DNA from: an uncultured Muribaculaceae bacterium | Lineage (GTDB): Bacteria > Bacteroidota > Bacteroidia > Bacteroidales > Muribaculaceae | Direction of reading: 5' to 3' | Assembly (NCBI GenBank): GCA_910583675.1 | Contig: CAJTYH010000048.1 | Span: forward strand, 1 to 16,689 | Length of the DNA stretch: 16,689 bases | In this document: one piece after another, positions 7,723 to 15,330 of the stretch | How positions within the stretch are numbered: position 1 is the stretch's first letter | How the letters are laid out: each line of letters opens with the position of its first letter | Translations under genes and position numbers: made by a program | Notes under the pieces: generated by a model | The model's input: only the letters and a program-made list of their open reading frames with translations | What the model was told of the DNA's origin: nothing | Database searches by the model: none

Positions 7723-7809
7723 GCAACCGACGCTTAGATTTTTATCGTTGTCTGAAATGTTTGTCAGATGAAGTGTTGCGTAGTACTAATAGTTAATTTT
7801 AGTGTTGAT

Positions 7810-8394
7810 ATGAGTGCAAAGTCATTTGATGATGAGGCGAACAAGACGAGGAAATACAATGGTCGTCCCGATGAGATTGATTGTTTTCATGACGATACTG
7901 AATTGCAGGTTTATGATTTTCTTGATAAGCTGGGAGTTGAGTATATGACATATTGCCATAAGGCGGCCTTTACGATGGAGGAGTGTTCGGCGGTGCGTAA
8001 TGAGTTGGGAGTGCCTGTGTTCAAGAATCTGTTTCTTACCAATAGACAGCAAACTAAGTTTTTCCTATTGATGCTTCCTGCCGACAAACCGTTTAAGACA
8101 AAGTATCTTTCATCTCAGATTGGATGCGGGCGTTTGTCGTTTGCCTCGCCTGAGATGATGGTGAAATATCTGCATACGCATCCCGGAGCGGTTTCTCCAA
8201 TGGGGCTGATTTTTGATACAGGAATACATGTCAGGTTGCTTGTGGACAGCGATCTTCTTGACGGTTCAAGCCGTTATGCCTGTCATCCTTGTGTGAACAC
8301 GGCAAGCATTTCTTTGAAAATGGATGATCTGTTTAATGTCATTATCCCTGCTACCGGACATGATTTCATTTTGGTTGATTTGAAACCTGAATAA
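7810..8394 (+). CDS. Prolyl-tRNA deacylase, YbaK/ProX editing-domain protein
   Basis: Free-standing trans-editing enzyme of the YbaK/aminoacyl-tRNA synthetase-associated fold, 194 aa. Proteins of this type hydrolyse mischarged tRNA-Pro (Ala- or Cys-tRNA-Pro) in the cytoplasm. Family landmarks in order: VYDFLDKLGVEY (34-45), FTMEECSAV (54-62), the conserved-Lys strand VFKNLFLTNRQQTKFFLLMLP (Lys72), RLSFASPE (108-115), PGAVSPMGL (125-133) and HPCVNTASISL (159-169). ATG 7810 is preferred because the extra 14 residues from an upstream ATG at 7768 (CCVVLIVNFSV) look untranslated. It has its own promoter and no visible functional link to its neighbours. Exact substrate preference (Ala versus Cys) cannot be told from sequence. 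Confidence 0.88.
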   Translation: MSAKSFDDEANKTRKYNGRPDEIDCFHDDTELQVYDFLDKLGVEYMTYCHKAAFTMEECSAVRNELGVPVFKNLFLTNRQQTKFFLLMLPADKPFKTKYLSSQIGCGRLSFASPEMMVKYLHTHPGAVSPMGLIFDTGIHVRLLVDSDLLDGSSRYACHPCVNTASISLKMDDLFNVIIPATGHDFILVDLKPE

Positions 8395-8485
8395 AAAATA
8401 GGGTAGTTTTGATGCTTTAGGTAAGTCAAATGGTTCGGGGGGCTGGATTATGAAGTGAAAAAAAGAAAATGGAACCGGGATTGTG

Positions 8486-8513
8486 TTGGATTGGGGAAAA
8501 ATTCGTACCTTTG
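8486..8513 (+). promoter_or_regulatory. Promoter of the polysaccharide operon
   Basis: TACCTTTG (8506-8513) is a perfect -7 box, identical to that of the tRNA promoter. The -33 element is less certain: TTG at 8486-8488 gives a 17-nt spacer and TTG at 8481-8483 gives 22, neither ideal. The start site would be near 8517-8520, about 220 nt before upxY. I found no other good promoter before the Wza-like gene, so this one probably drives the whole operon. Confidence 0.65.
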
Positions 8514-8516
8514 CGG

Positions 8517-8554
8517 TCGAAATAGCGTTGCTCGTTTTTGAGGCGCGATTTCGA
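8517..8554 (+). promoter_or_regulatory. Hairpin at the 5' end of the polysaccharide leader RNA
   Basis: TCGAAAT (8517-8523) pairs with ATTTCGA (8548-8554). After an A-G mismatch, GCG (8525-8527) pairs with CGC (8544-8546), and CTC (8531-8533) with GAG (8540-8542) around a GTTTTT loop. That is 13 base pairs broken by small internal loops, beginning at the predicted transcript start. It may stabilise the transcript or act as a nascent pause or recruitment hairpin for UpxY. The role is inferred. Confidence 0.5.
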
Positions 8555-8583
8555 TAGCCTTTGTTCTGAATGCCCAGAATTCA

Positions 8584-8700
8584 GCTACGATTTGTATGAC
8601 GGCAAGATGTGAATTTGGGCTAACTTTTCAGACATCTTATATAACTGCTTGAAGAACAGATATTTGTTGCTTAGGCAGGACTATATCGTTTTGTCGTAGC
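8584..8700 (+). promoter_or_regulatory. Predicted three-way junction in the polysaccharide leader RNA
   Basis: A closing stem GCTACGA/TCGTAGC (8584-8590 with 8694-8700) encloses two arms. Arm A is AAGATGT/ACATCTT (8604-8610 with 8632-8638), extended by GAA/TTC past a two-base bulge. Arm B spans 8645-8678: CTGCTTGA with TTAGGCAG (two G-U pairs), a 2x2 internal loop, then AACA/TGTT around GATATT. A short stem CTGAAT/ATTCAG (8566-8571 with 8579-8584) sits just 5', and GCCC-TCAC-GGGT (8699-8710) just 3', each sharing bases with the closing stem, so alternative folds are possible. No known riboswitch class is recognised. Confidence 0.45.
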
Positions 8701-8738
8701 CCTCACGGGTATTGTTTCCACTATAATATTTTTGATAG

Positions 8739-9287
8739 ATGTTTCCTCAGTCCCAACCGCATAGTGAGTGGTATGTGATGAGGGATCTTAAGCGTCCCAA
8801 TGCCAAGCTACGGGCTTACCAGCAACTTTCCGACGCAGGTTTTACGGTGTTTACTCCGATGGTGACCAGAGTGTCGGAAAGGAATGGCAAGAGGATTAGG
8901 GAAACCGTTCCATTCATTTTCGATTTGCTTTTCGTGTATTCTACCAGATCTGACCTTGATCCTGTGGTGGATCATATGGATACGTTGCAATACAGATATG
9001 TAAAGGGTGGTGGATATTGTGTGCCTCTGGTTGTGAGGGACTGTGAGATGGAACGTTTCATGGCCGCTGTTGACTCTGTGAGAAAACCTCGTTATTTTCG
9101 TCCATCTGAAATAGATGCAAAAATGCTTGGTTCCGAGGTGCGTGTGATATGCGATGGTCCTTTGAACGGGTTTCAAGGGCGTCTTCTCAAGATCAAGGGG
9201 TCCGGCAAGAAGCGTCTGCTGATTGAACTGCCGGGGTTGTTGGTGGCAGCAGTAGAGGTAGAGCCTGATTTCATTCAGTTGGTTTAG
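8739..9287 (+). CDS. upxY: UpxY-family transcription antiterminator (NusG-like)
   Basis: Specialised NusG paralogue, 182 aa, that binds RNA polymerase early in its own operon and prevents premature termination in long polysaccharide operons, as shown for Bacteroides capsule UpxY proteins. The NGN domain spans about 10-115, starting at the conserved WYVMRDLKRPNAK (11-23), with FTVFTPMVTR (35-44) and PFIFDLLFVYS (58-68) as core strands. A KOW-type segment follows at about 130-165 (GSEVRVICDGPLNGFQGRLL). ATG 8739 is right because WYV lies close to the N-terminus in the family. It is the first gene after the structured leader. No upxZ-like gene follows, unlike the Bacteroides fragilis capsule loci. 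A 215-nt gap separates it from the export genes. Confidence 0.88.
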   Translation: MFPQSQPHSEWYVMRDLKRPNAKLRAYQQLSDAGFTVFTPMVTRVSERNGKRIRETVPFIFDLLFVYSTRSDLDPVVDHMDTLQYRYVKGGGYCVPLVVRDCEMERFMAAVDSVRKPRYFRPSEIDAKMLGSEVRVICDGPLNGFQGRLLKIKGSGKKRLLIELPGLLVAAVEVEPDFIQLV

Positions 9288-9502
9288 GCTGATCAATCTG
9301 ACGGATGCATTATGTTTCCGGATGTATTGTAATTAAAAAAGTGTATTGCGTCGTTCGTGAGAATGGCAACAAAAATTGATTTTCCGGCTCATTGGGCTGG
9401 AATGTTTTCAGATAATTTCGTAAGCAATAGTAATTAACCAGTACTCAATCACGATGAGCGCTCGGCTTGTTATGCCGACAAACACGCTAATCACCTAAGA
9501 CA
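9288..9502 (+). other. Noncoding gap between upxY and the export genes
   Basis: No reading frame of note is present. It holds two imperfect copies of CGGATGCATTAT (9302-9313 and 9319-9330, the second CGGATGTATTGT) and, near its end, a hairpin TCGGC-TTGTTAT-GCCGA (9462-9478) that can be enclosed by AGCG/CGCT (9457-9460 with 9485-9488). No U-run follows, so it is not a plain intrinsic terminator. No perfect -7 box is seen; TAATTTCG at 9413-9420 is one base off. It may be a second regulated untranslated region in the same transcript. Confidence 0.4.
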
Positions 9503-10342
9503 ATGAAGAAAAAAATGAGATTTCTTGCAGTGGCGTTTGTCGCACTGCTCGTCGCTTCGTGTTCAACGCCAAAAGACGTGGTATATTTTCAGGATCTAAG
9601 CTACGGTCAGGTTGTGGAGGCAGAGAATGTCCTTGACATAAGGGTGAAACCTGAGGACAAGTTGTCTATCATAGTCAATGCCCAGGATCCTTCATTGTCA
9701 TCATTGTTTAATTTGATTCAGACATCGAACCGCATACAATCTACGACTTCCGCTACTTCGCAGGTCGGTGAAATGGGGACTGCAGGTGGTGGCGGTCAGA
9801 TTTCATATTATACCGTAAATCCTCAGGGTGACATAAATTTTCCGGTTCTTGGTGAGCTGCACATCGCAGGCATGACGCGTTATGAGGTGGCGGAATATAT
9901 CAGGGAGCGCCTTATGGGTGACGATCTTGTAAAGGATCCGATTGTTACGGTGGAATTTGCCAATACGGGCGTGACTGTGCTTGGAGAAGTCGGAAGCCCA
10001 GGGCGCTATGAGTTCAACAAGGATCGCATGACAATCCTTGATGCCATAGCCATGGCGGGTGATCTGACGATAAACGGTCAGCGCGAGAACCTTATGGTGC
10101 TGCGTCCCGATGGAGTGGGCAAACAACAGGCCTATTTCATAGATCTCACCGATACGCGCAATGTATATTCATCGCCCGTCTTTTATCTTCAGCAAGACGA
10201 TGTAGTCTATGTGGCTCCCAACAAGAAGAAGATACGTGAGACTACTCCTAACGGCAACTCACCGTTTACGCCGTCATTCTGGATCACGATGGGTTCCGCA
10301 GCCATCACTGTTGCCACGCTTGTACTAACACTAACACGATAA
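9503..10342 (+). CDS. Polysaccharide export lipoprotein, Wza-like (OPX family)
   Basis: Outer-membrane polysaccharide export protein, 279 aa. It has a lipoprotein signal with lipobox LVASC (Cys20). The Poly_export domain runs from about 42 to 155 (VLDIRVKPEDKLSIIV; YYTVNPQGDINFPVLGELHIAGMT, typical of the family). One SLBB domain follows at about 157-235 (VTVLGEVGSPGRYEF; ILDAIAMAGDLTINGQRENLMVLRP). The C-terminus ends in one hydrophobic or amphipathic segment (260-277), the counterpart of the Wza helix that forms the outer-membrane pore. It is shorter than E. coli Wza (about 380 aa), having fewer SLBB repeats, as is usual in Bacteroidetes. It is followed after 20 nt by its kinase partner. 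Confidence 0.92.
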   Translation: MKKKMRFLAVAFVALLVASCSTPKDVVYFQDLSYGQVVEAENVLDIRVKPEDKLSIIVNAQDPSLSSLFNLIQTSNRIQSTTSATSQVGEMGTAGGGGQISYYTVNPQGDINFPVLGELHIAGMTRYEVAEYIRERLMGDDLVKDPIVTVEFANTGVTVLGEVGSPGRYEFNKDRMTILDAIAMAGDLTINGQRENLMVLRPDGVGKQQAYFIDLTDTRNVYSSPVFYLQQDDVVYVAPNKKKIRETTPNGNSPFTPSFWITMGSAAITVATLVLTLTR

Positions 10343-10362
10343 AACTCCGCGCATAATAATAT

Positions 10363-12750
10363 ATGGAAACCACTCCTAAAAGGAAATCTGCCGCCGCGAC
10401 AAATAGCGCGGTGCCTCTGACAGACATTCTCTATCGCGTACTTCGCTCATGGCCATGGGTACTGCTTTCAGTATGCGTATGTGTGGGAATCGGTGTGATA
10501 TACATTCTGCGAACCCCTATGATCTATACCAGGGCTGCCGCCATAATGGTGAAGGACGATTCGCAGGGGGGCTCCTCGGTCGCGTCTGATGAGTTTGCCG
10601 ATCTCGGTCTTTTCAAGAATAATACCAATATCAAGAATGAGGTGACTTCGCTGCGTTCTTCCGCTGTGATGGAAGAGGTGGTAAGGAGGCTTGACCTGGA
10701 TGTGAACTATTTTACTTCCGGCACATTCCATAACAATGTGGCATATGGTGCCAATCTCCCTGTGGTTGTAGATTTTACTGACGGACTTTATGGGCATCAG
10801 GCTGCATTCAATCTTGATGTGGCAGAAGGAGGAAAGTTTACTATTACAGATGTCACGAGCGGGGATGTAAAATTCGAGGGTGAAACATTCTCGGGGGTGC
10901 TTGGTGATACGATCAAGACTCCATTGGGATTGATGGCAGTGACAAAGACACCGTATTATGCCGAAGGCAAATCCACGCAGTTGCAAGTGGTAAAGATGCC
11001 TTTGGGAACAGCAGTGGCGTCTTACCGTGGACGATTGGGTGTAAAGGTAAACAGCGAGATCGGTTCAGTCATAGACCTTACATTTTCCGATCGTTCGATT
11101 GAGCGTGCGGATGCAGTGCTAAATACCCTTATCGAGGTTTACAATGAGAACTGGATAAAGGACAGGAACCAGATCGCGGTTTCCACGAGCAACTTCATAA
11201 ACGAGCGTCTGGGTGTAATAGAAAGTGAGTTGGGACACGTGGATTCTGACATCTCTTCCTATAAGTCGGAGCATTTGATTCCCAACGTGGAAGCCGCATC
11301 GGCAATGTATATGAGCCAGAACCAAAACATGGCTCAGGAGATACTTGCCTTGAAGAATCAGTTGCAGATGACGCGCTACATACGTTCGTACCTTTCGGCT
11401 GACGGGAATTCAGATCAGTTGCTGCCGACGAATTCGGGGGTGGACAATGTGAACCTGCAATCACAGATTACTGGATATAATGAGAAGATCTTGCAACGCA
11501 ATAATCTTATATCCAAGTCGTCAGAAAAGAATCCCCTGGTCGTGGCCATTGATGAGCAGTTGGCTGCCATGAGGGCTTCGATGATAGCTTCGGTGGACAA
11601 TGTGATAGTGGCGTTGAATACGCAGATAAGGAACCTGCAGGGATCACAGGCTGCCACAACGTCTAAGATCGCATCAAATCCTACACAGGCCAAATATCTC
11701 CTATCTGTTGAACGCCAACAGAAGGTGAAGGAATCGTTATACCTGTTCCTCCTTCAGAAGCGTGAGGAAAATGAGCTGTCGCAGGCTTTCACGGCCTACA
11801 ATACGCGTGTTGTAGAACAGCCTGGCGGATCGGGCATTCCGCCGATGCCTAATCGCAGGAATGTGCTGCTCGTCTCTTTCCTGATAGGACTGGCGATACC
11901 TTTCGGTGTTGTCTTTATAAAGGAAACCAACAATACCAAAGTGCGCGGCCGCAAGGATATTGAAAATTCAGTAGTGCCTTTCCTCGGTGAGATACCTATG
12001 AATGGCAAAAAGGATGAAACATCCAAGGATGTAGTGGTAGAGCATGGAAACCGCAACATAATCAATGAGGCTTTCCGTGTGCTGCGTACGAATCTTGAAT
12101 TCATGCGTGCCGGTAAGGATGGGGCAGAGGTAATAGCTGTCACCTCGTTCAATCCCGGTTCCGGCAAATCTTTCATAACCATGAATCTGGCGATGTCGCT
12201 GGCTATCAAGAACCGAAAGGTGCTCGTGATAGACGGCGACATGCGCCACGGTTCATCATCCGCCTATGTGTCCTCTCCCGAGAGCGGTCTGTCTGATTTC
12301 CTTAACGGTGGTGTGAAGAATGTCAAGGATATCATTGTGAATTCCTCGGAGGCAGTAAACCTGAGTGTGTTGCCGGTGGGTAGCATACCACCTAATCCTA
12401 CGGAATTGCTTGAGTCTCCCTCTTTCGGTGAAATGATTTCCACGTTGCGCAAGGATTATGACTATATATTGATTGACTGTCCTCCGGTTGAGGTGGTGGC
12501 CGATGCCCAGATCATCGACCGTTATGCCGACCGTACGATATTTGTAATCCGTGCCGGTCTGTTTGAACGGTCGATGCTTCCCGAGCTTGACCGCACATAT
12601 GATGAAAAGAAATACCGCAATATGGCTCTCATCCTCAACGGCACGACTTCTTCCCAGAACCGATACGGTTCTTCGCATGCCTATAGGTATGGCTACGGAT
12701 ATGGCTATGCCTACGGTAAAAGTTACGGGAGCAAGAACGACAAGAAGTAA
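10363..12750 (+). CDS. Wzc-like chain-length regulator and tyrosine autokinase (BY-kinase)
   Basis: Inner-membrane co-polymerase with a fused cytoplasmic kinase, 795 aa. The first membrane helix lies at about 31-50 and the Wzz domain follows. A periplasmic domain with a long helical coiled-coil region runs to about 480, and the second helix is at about 500-519 after a PPMPNRR motif. The kinase has Walker A NPGSGKS (597-603), Walker A' VLVIDGDMRHG (620-630) and Walker B ILIDCPP (702-708). The tail holds eight tyrosines between 768 and 788 (Y768, 774, 776, 778, 780, 782, 784, 788), the autophosphorylation cluster of BY-kinases. It should control polymer length and export together with the Wza-like protein. 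No cognate phosphatase gene is seen in the window. Confidence 0.94.
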   Translation: METTPKRKSAAATNSAVPLTDILYRVLRSWPWVLLSVCVCVGIGVIYILRTPMIYTRAAAIMVKDDSQGGSSVASDEFADLGLFKNNTNIKNEVTSLRSSAVMEEVVRRLDLDVNYFTSGTFHNNVAYGANLPVVVDFTDGLYGHQAAFNLDVAEGGKFTITDVTSGDVKFEGETFSGVLGDTIKTPLGLMAVTKTPYYAEGKSTQLQVVKMPLGTAVASYRGRLGVKVNSEIGSVIDLTFSDRSIERADAVLNTLIEVYNENWIKDRNQIAVSTSNFINERLGVIESELGHVDSDISSYKSEHLIPNVEAASAMYMSQNQNMAQEILALKNQLQMTRYIRSYLSADGNSDQLLPTNSGVDNVNLQSQITGYNEKILQRNNLISKSSEKNPLVVAIDEQLAAMRASMIASVDNVIVALNTQIRNLQGSQAATTSKIASNPTQAKYLLSVERQQKVKESLYLFLLQKREENELSQAFTAYNTRVVEQPGGSGIPPMPNRRNVLLVSFLIGLAIPFGVVFIKETNNTKVRGRKDIENSVVPFLGEIPMNGKKDETSKDVVVEHGNRNIINEAFRVLRTNLEFMRAGKDGAEVIAVTSFNPGSGKSFITMNLAMSLAIKNRKVLVIDGDMRHGSSSAYVSSPESGLSDFLNGGVKNVKDIIVNSSEAVNLSVLPVGSIPPNPTELLESPSFGEMISTLRKDYDYILIDCPPVEVVADAQIIDRYADRTIFVIRAGLFERSMLPELDRTYDEKKYRNMALILNGTTSSQNRYGSSHAYRYGYGYGYAYGKSYGSKNDKK

Positions 12751-12777
12751 TTCCTCAAACGATTCTTCGGGTAGGCT

Positions 12778-14205
12778 GTGGCTGAAACGCTGAAACATAA
12801 GGCTGTAAACGGTGTGCTATGGCGCATTGCCGAGCAGGGTGGCAAGCAGGCGATATATTTCGTTATTTCCGTAGTATTGGCTCGTCTGATCATGCCTGAC
12901 CAGTTCGGTATGGTTGCAATGTTGACGGTGTTTACCGCCGTTGCAGGTGTGTTCATAGACTCGGGGTTCTCAACGGCGCTTGTTCGCAAAAATGACAGGA
13001 CACAGGCAGATTGCAGCACGGTATATTGGTTCAACATAGTCATATCCGTAGTATGCTACCTGATCTTGTTCGCATGTGCTCCACTTATAGCCAGGTTCTA
13101 CGGTATGCCGGAACTTTCGGCTATTCTTAGAGTATCCGCATTGGGGCTTGTTATCGGTTCGTTGGCCGGGGTGCATCGCACCCTTCTTAATGCCGAGCTG
13201 GATTTCAAGGCTCTTACGAAATTCAACCTTTTGGGTGTGGTGCTCTCCGGGATAATCGGAATCATATTGGCCTATCTTGACTTCAAGGTATGGGCTTTGG
13301 TTTATCAGGGTCTCTCAATGAATGTCATAACTACCATATGCGTATGGTATAAGGTGAAGTGGCGCCCTTCAATGATTGTATCCCGGCAGAGTTTGCGTGA
13401 GTTTTTCGGATTCGGATCCAAATTGCTAGCTTCCGGATTGTTGGACACCGTTTACAGCAATATCTATTCGATAGTGATAGGCAAGGTATACAAGGCTGCG
13501 GATCTTGCCTTCTATAATAGAGCTTCATCGCTTACTGCCATGACTTCGACAATGCCTACCGGTATTCTTCAGTCGGTGACATATCCGACATTATGTAAGC
13601 TGCAGGAAGACGATGAGGCGCTGAAGCAGGGATATCGTCGTACTTTGCGTCTTTCAGCTTTTGTAATCTTTCCTTTGTGTCTTGGAGTGGGAGCCGTGGC
13701 ATTTCCATTGATAAATACACTTTATACCGAGACTTGGATATATGCGGCTACTTTGCTCTCGATTATTGTGTTTTCCCGCATGTGGTATCCTATTCATGCG
13801 ATAAACCTCAACTATCTTATTGTAAAAGGGCGCAGTGACCTCTTCTTCAAGCTTGAAGTCATAAAAAAGATCCAAGGAGTGGCGATCCTATGCGCAACTA
13901 TACCTTTGGGGCTTGAGGCGATGTGTTATGGCAGCATTGTAAGTTCGCTCCTTAGCCTTGTATGGAATACCTATTATACCGGAAAATTCCTTAAGATGGG
14001 AATTTTAAGGCAGTTGCAGGATCTGGCTCCGACGTTGGCGTTGTGCCTTGTCATGTATGGAGGTGCACGTGCCGTGGCTCATTTCATGGGCAATGACATT
14101 CTGTCGCTCACATGTTCGGTGTTGACCGGTGTAGTGGTTTTCGTCGGGGGAGCGCTTCTGTTTCGTTTCCCTGAGGTAAAGGAATTGAGGAATATCAGAA
14201 AATAA
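12778..14205 (+). CDS. Wzx-type lipid-linked oligosaccharide flippase
   Basis: Multi-helix inner-membrane protein, 475 aa, of the polysaccharide transporter (MOP) superfamily. It should flip undecaprenyl-linked repeat units to the periplasm for Wzy-type polymerisation. The N-terminus (TLKHKAVNGVLWRIAEQGGKQ, then VLARLIMPDQFGMVAML) is typical of WzxC/TuaB-like members, and hydrophobic helices continue through the protein, about 12-14 in all. The start is GTG 12778: an in-frame TAG at 12772 lies two codons upstream, and no ATG occurs before residue 46, within a helix. It begins 27 nt after the kinase gene and ends 13 nt before the aminotransferase gene. Its presence points to a Wzx/Wzy-dependent rather than an ABC-dependent polysaccharide pathway. 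Confidence 0.9.
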   Translation: MAETLKHKAVNGVLWRIAEQGGKQAIYFVISVVLARLIMPDQFGMVAMLTVFTAVAGVFIDSGFSTALVRKNDRTQADCSTVYWFNIVISVVCYLILFACAPLIARFYGMPELSAILRVSALGLVIGSLAGVHRTLLNAELDFKALTKFNLLGVVLSGIIGIILAYLDFKVWALVYQGLSMNVITTICVWYKVKWRPSMIVSRQSLREFFGFGSKLLASGLLDTVYSNIYSIVIGKVYKAADLAFYNRASSLTAMTSTMPTGILQSVTYPTLCKLQEDDEALKQGYRRTLRLSAFVIFPLCLGVGAVAFPLINTLYTETWIYAATLLSIIVFSRMWYPIHAINLNYLIVKGRSDLFFKLEVIKKIQGVAILCATIPLGLEAMCYGSIVSSLLSLVWNTYYTGKFLKMGILRQLQDLAPTLALCLVMYGGARAVAHFMGNDILSLTCSVLTGVVVFVGGALLFRFPEVKELRNIRK

Positions 14206-14218
14206 TACATCATATTGT

Positions 14219-15325
14219 ATGGAGCAAATTACAGTGACGTCGCCACTGCTTCCTGATCTTGAGGAGTTCAATGCGCTGCTTAAGGAAATATGGGACAGCA
14301 AGTGGATTACCAATAACGGGCGTTTCCACAAGCAGCTTGAAAAGGAACTTGCGTCCTATCTGAAAGTGCCATATATAAGTCTGTTTACCAATGGTACGCT
14401 GCCGTTGATCACAGCGTTGCAGGCTTTGAGAGTTACGGGTGAGGTTATCACTACTCCATACAGTTTCGTCGCCACAACTCATTCCCTTTGGTGGAATGGC
14501 ATAAAGCCGGTGTTTGTGGACGTGGATCCGTCGACCTGCAATCTTGATCCATCAAAGATAGAGGCGGCGATTACACCGAAGACAACGGCCATAATGCCTG
14601 TGCACTGCTATGGCAAACCTTGTGATACGAAGGCCATTCAGGAGGTTGCCGACAAATATGGATTGAAGGTAATATATGATGCGGCTCACGCCTTCGGTGT
14701 GGAGGTAGACGGTGAGTCGATCCTCAACGCTGGAGATATGTCAACCCTTTCGTTTCATGCCACCAAGGTCTACAATACGATCGAAGGAGGCGCGATGGTG
14801 ATGCATGACGAGCAGACCAAGAAACGCATAGACTATCTCAAGAATTTCGGCTTTGCCAATGAGACTACGGTCGTGGCGCCTGGCATCAATTCAAAGATGG
14901 ACGAGGTTCGCGCCGCTTACGGCCTATTGAACCTCCGTCAGGTTGATGCCGCTATAGAAGCCCGTCGGAAAGTGGCCCGCATATATCGTGAAGAACTGCG
15001 CGATGTGCCCGGCATAACTTTCTTCGAGGATATGCCCGGTGTGCGCCACAACTATTCATATTTCCCGATCTTCGTGGACGCGGAGAAGTATGGGCGCACC
15101 CGCGACCAGCTTTACTTCGACATGAAATCCGTTGACGTTCTTGGGCGCCGCTACTTCTATCCCCTCATTTCGGACTTCTCCACCTACCGCGGCCTCCCTT
15201 CCGCCACCCGTGAGAACCTCCCGGTCGCATACCGCCTCGCCGACACCGTCCTCTGTCTGCCGATGCACCACGCCCTGACAGACCGCGAAATCGAAAGAAT
15301 CATAGGCTGCATAAAGAAACCGTAA
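14219..15325 (+). CDS. DegT/DnrJ/EryC1/StrS-family sugar aminotransferase
   Basis: PLP-dependent aminotransferase of nucleotide-sugar synthesis, 368 aa. It would convert a keto group of an NDP-4-keto- or 3-keto-deoxysugar to an amine with glutamate as likely donor. Motifs: TNGTLPLITAL (57-67, phosphate binding), TTPYSFVATTHSL (78-90), PVFVDVDP (97-104), YDAAHAFG (153-160, Asp154 at the PLP ring), and SFHATKVYNTIEGG (178-191) with Lys183 as Schiff-base lysine. The position of the keto group (3 or 4) cannot be told. Its last 270 nt or so are much richer in GC and in C-ending codons than the next gene. It lies 5 nt before the ATP-grasp gene, so the two enzymes probably act in one pathway. Confidence 0.92.
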   Translation: MEQITVTSPLLPDLEEFNALLKEIWDSKWITNNGRFHKQLEKELASYLKVPYISLFTNGTLPLITALQALRVTGEVITTPYSFVATTHSLWWNGIKPVFVDVDPSTCNLDPSKIEAAITPKTTAIMPVHCYGKPCDTKAIQEVADKYGLKVIYDAAHAFGVEVDGESILNAGDMSTLSFHATKVYNTIEGGAMVMHDEQTKKRIDYLKNFGFANETTVVAPGINSKMDEVRAAYGLLNLRQVDAAIEARRKVARIYREELRDVPGITFFEDMPGVRHNYSYFPIFVDAEKYGRTRDQLYFDMKSVDVLGRRYFYPLISDFSTYRGLPSATRENLPVAYRLADTVLCLPMHHALTDREIERIIGCIKKP

Positions 15326-15330
15326 GTATT

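Noticed and set aside
8727..8734. TATTTTTG just before upxY as a second -7 promoter box
   Set aside because: No TTG lies at the right distance upstream, and the transcript would start inside the start codon. AT-rich DNA gives such matches by chance.
9413..9420. TAATTTCG as an internal promoter for the export genes
   Set aside because: It differs from TAnnTTTG at a conserved T, and the TTG upstream is only loosely spaced. Too weak to call.
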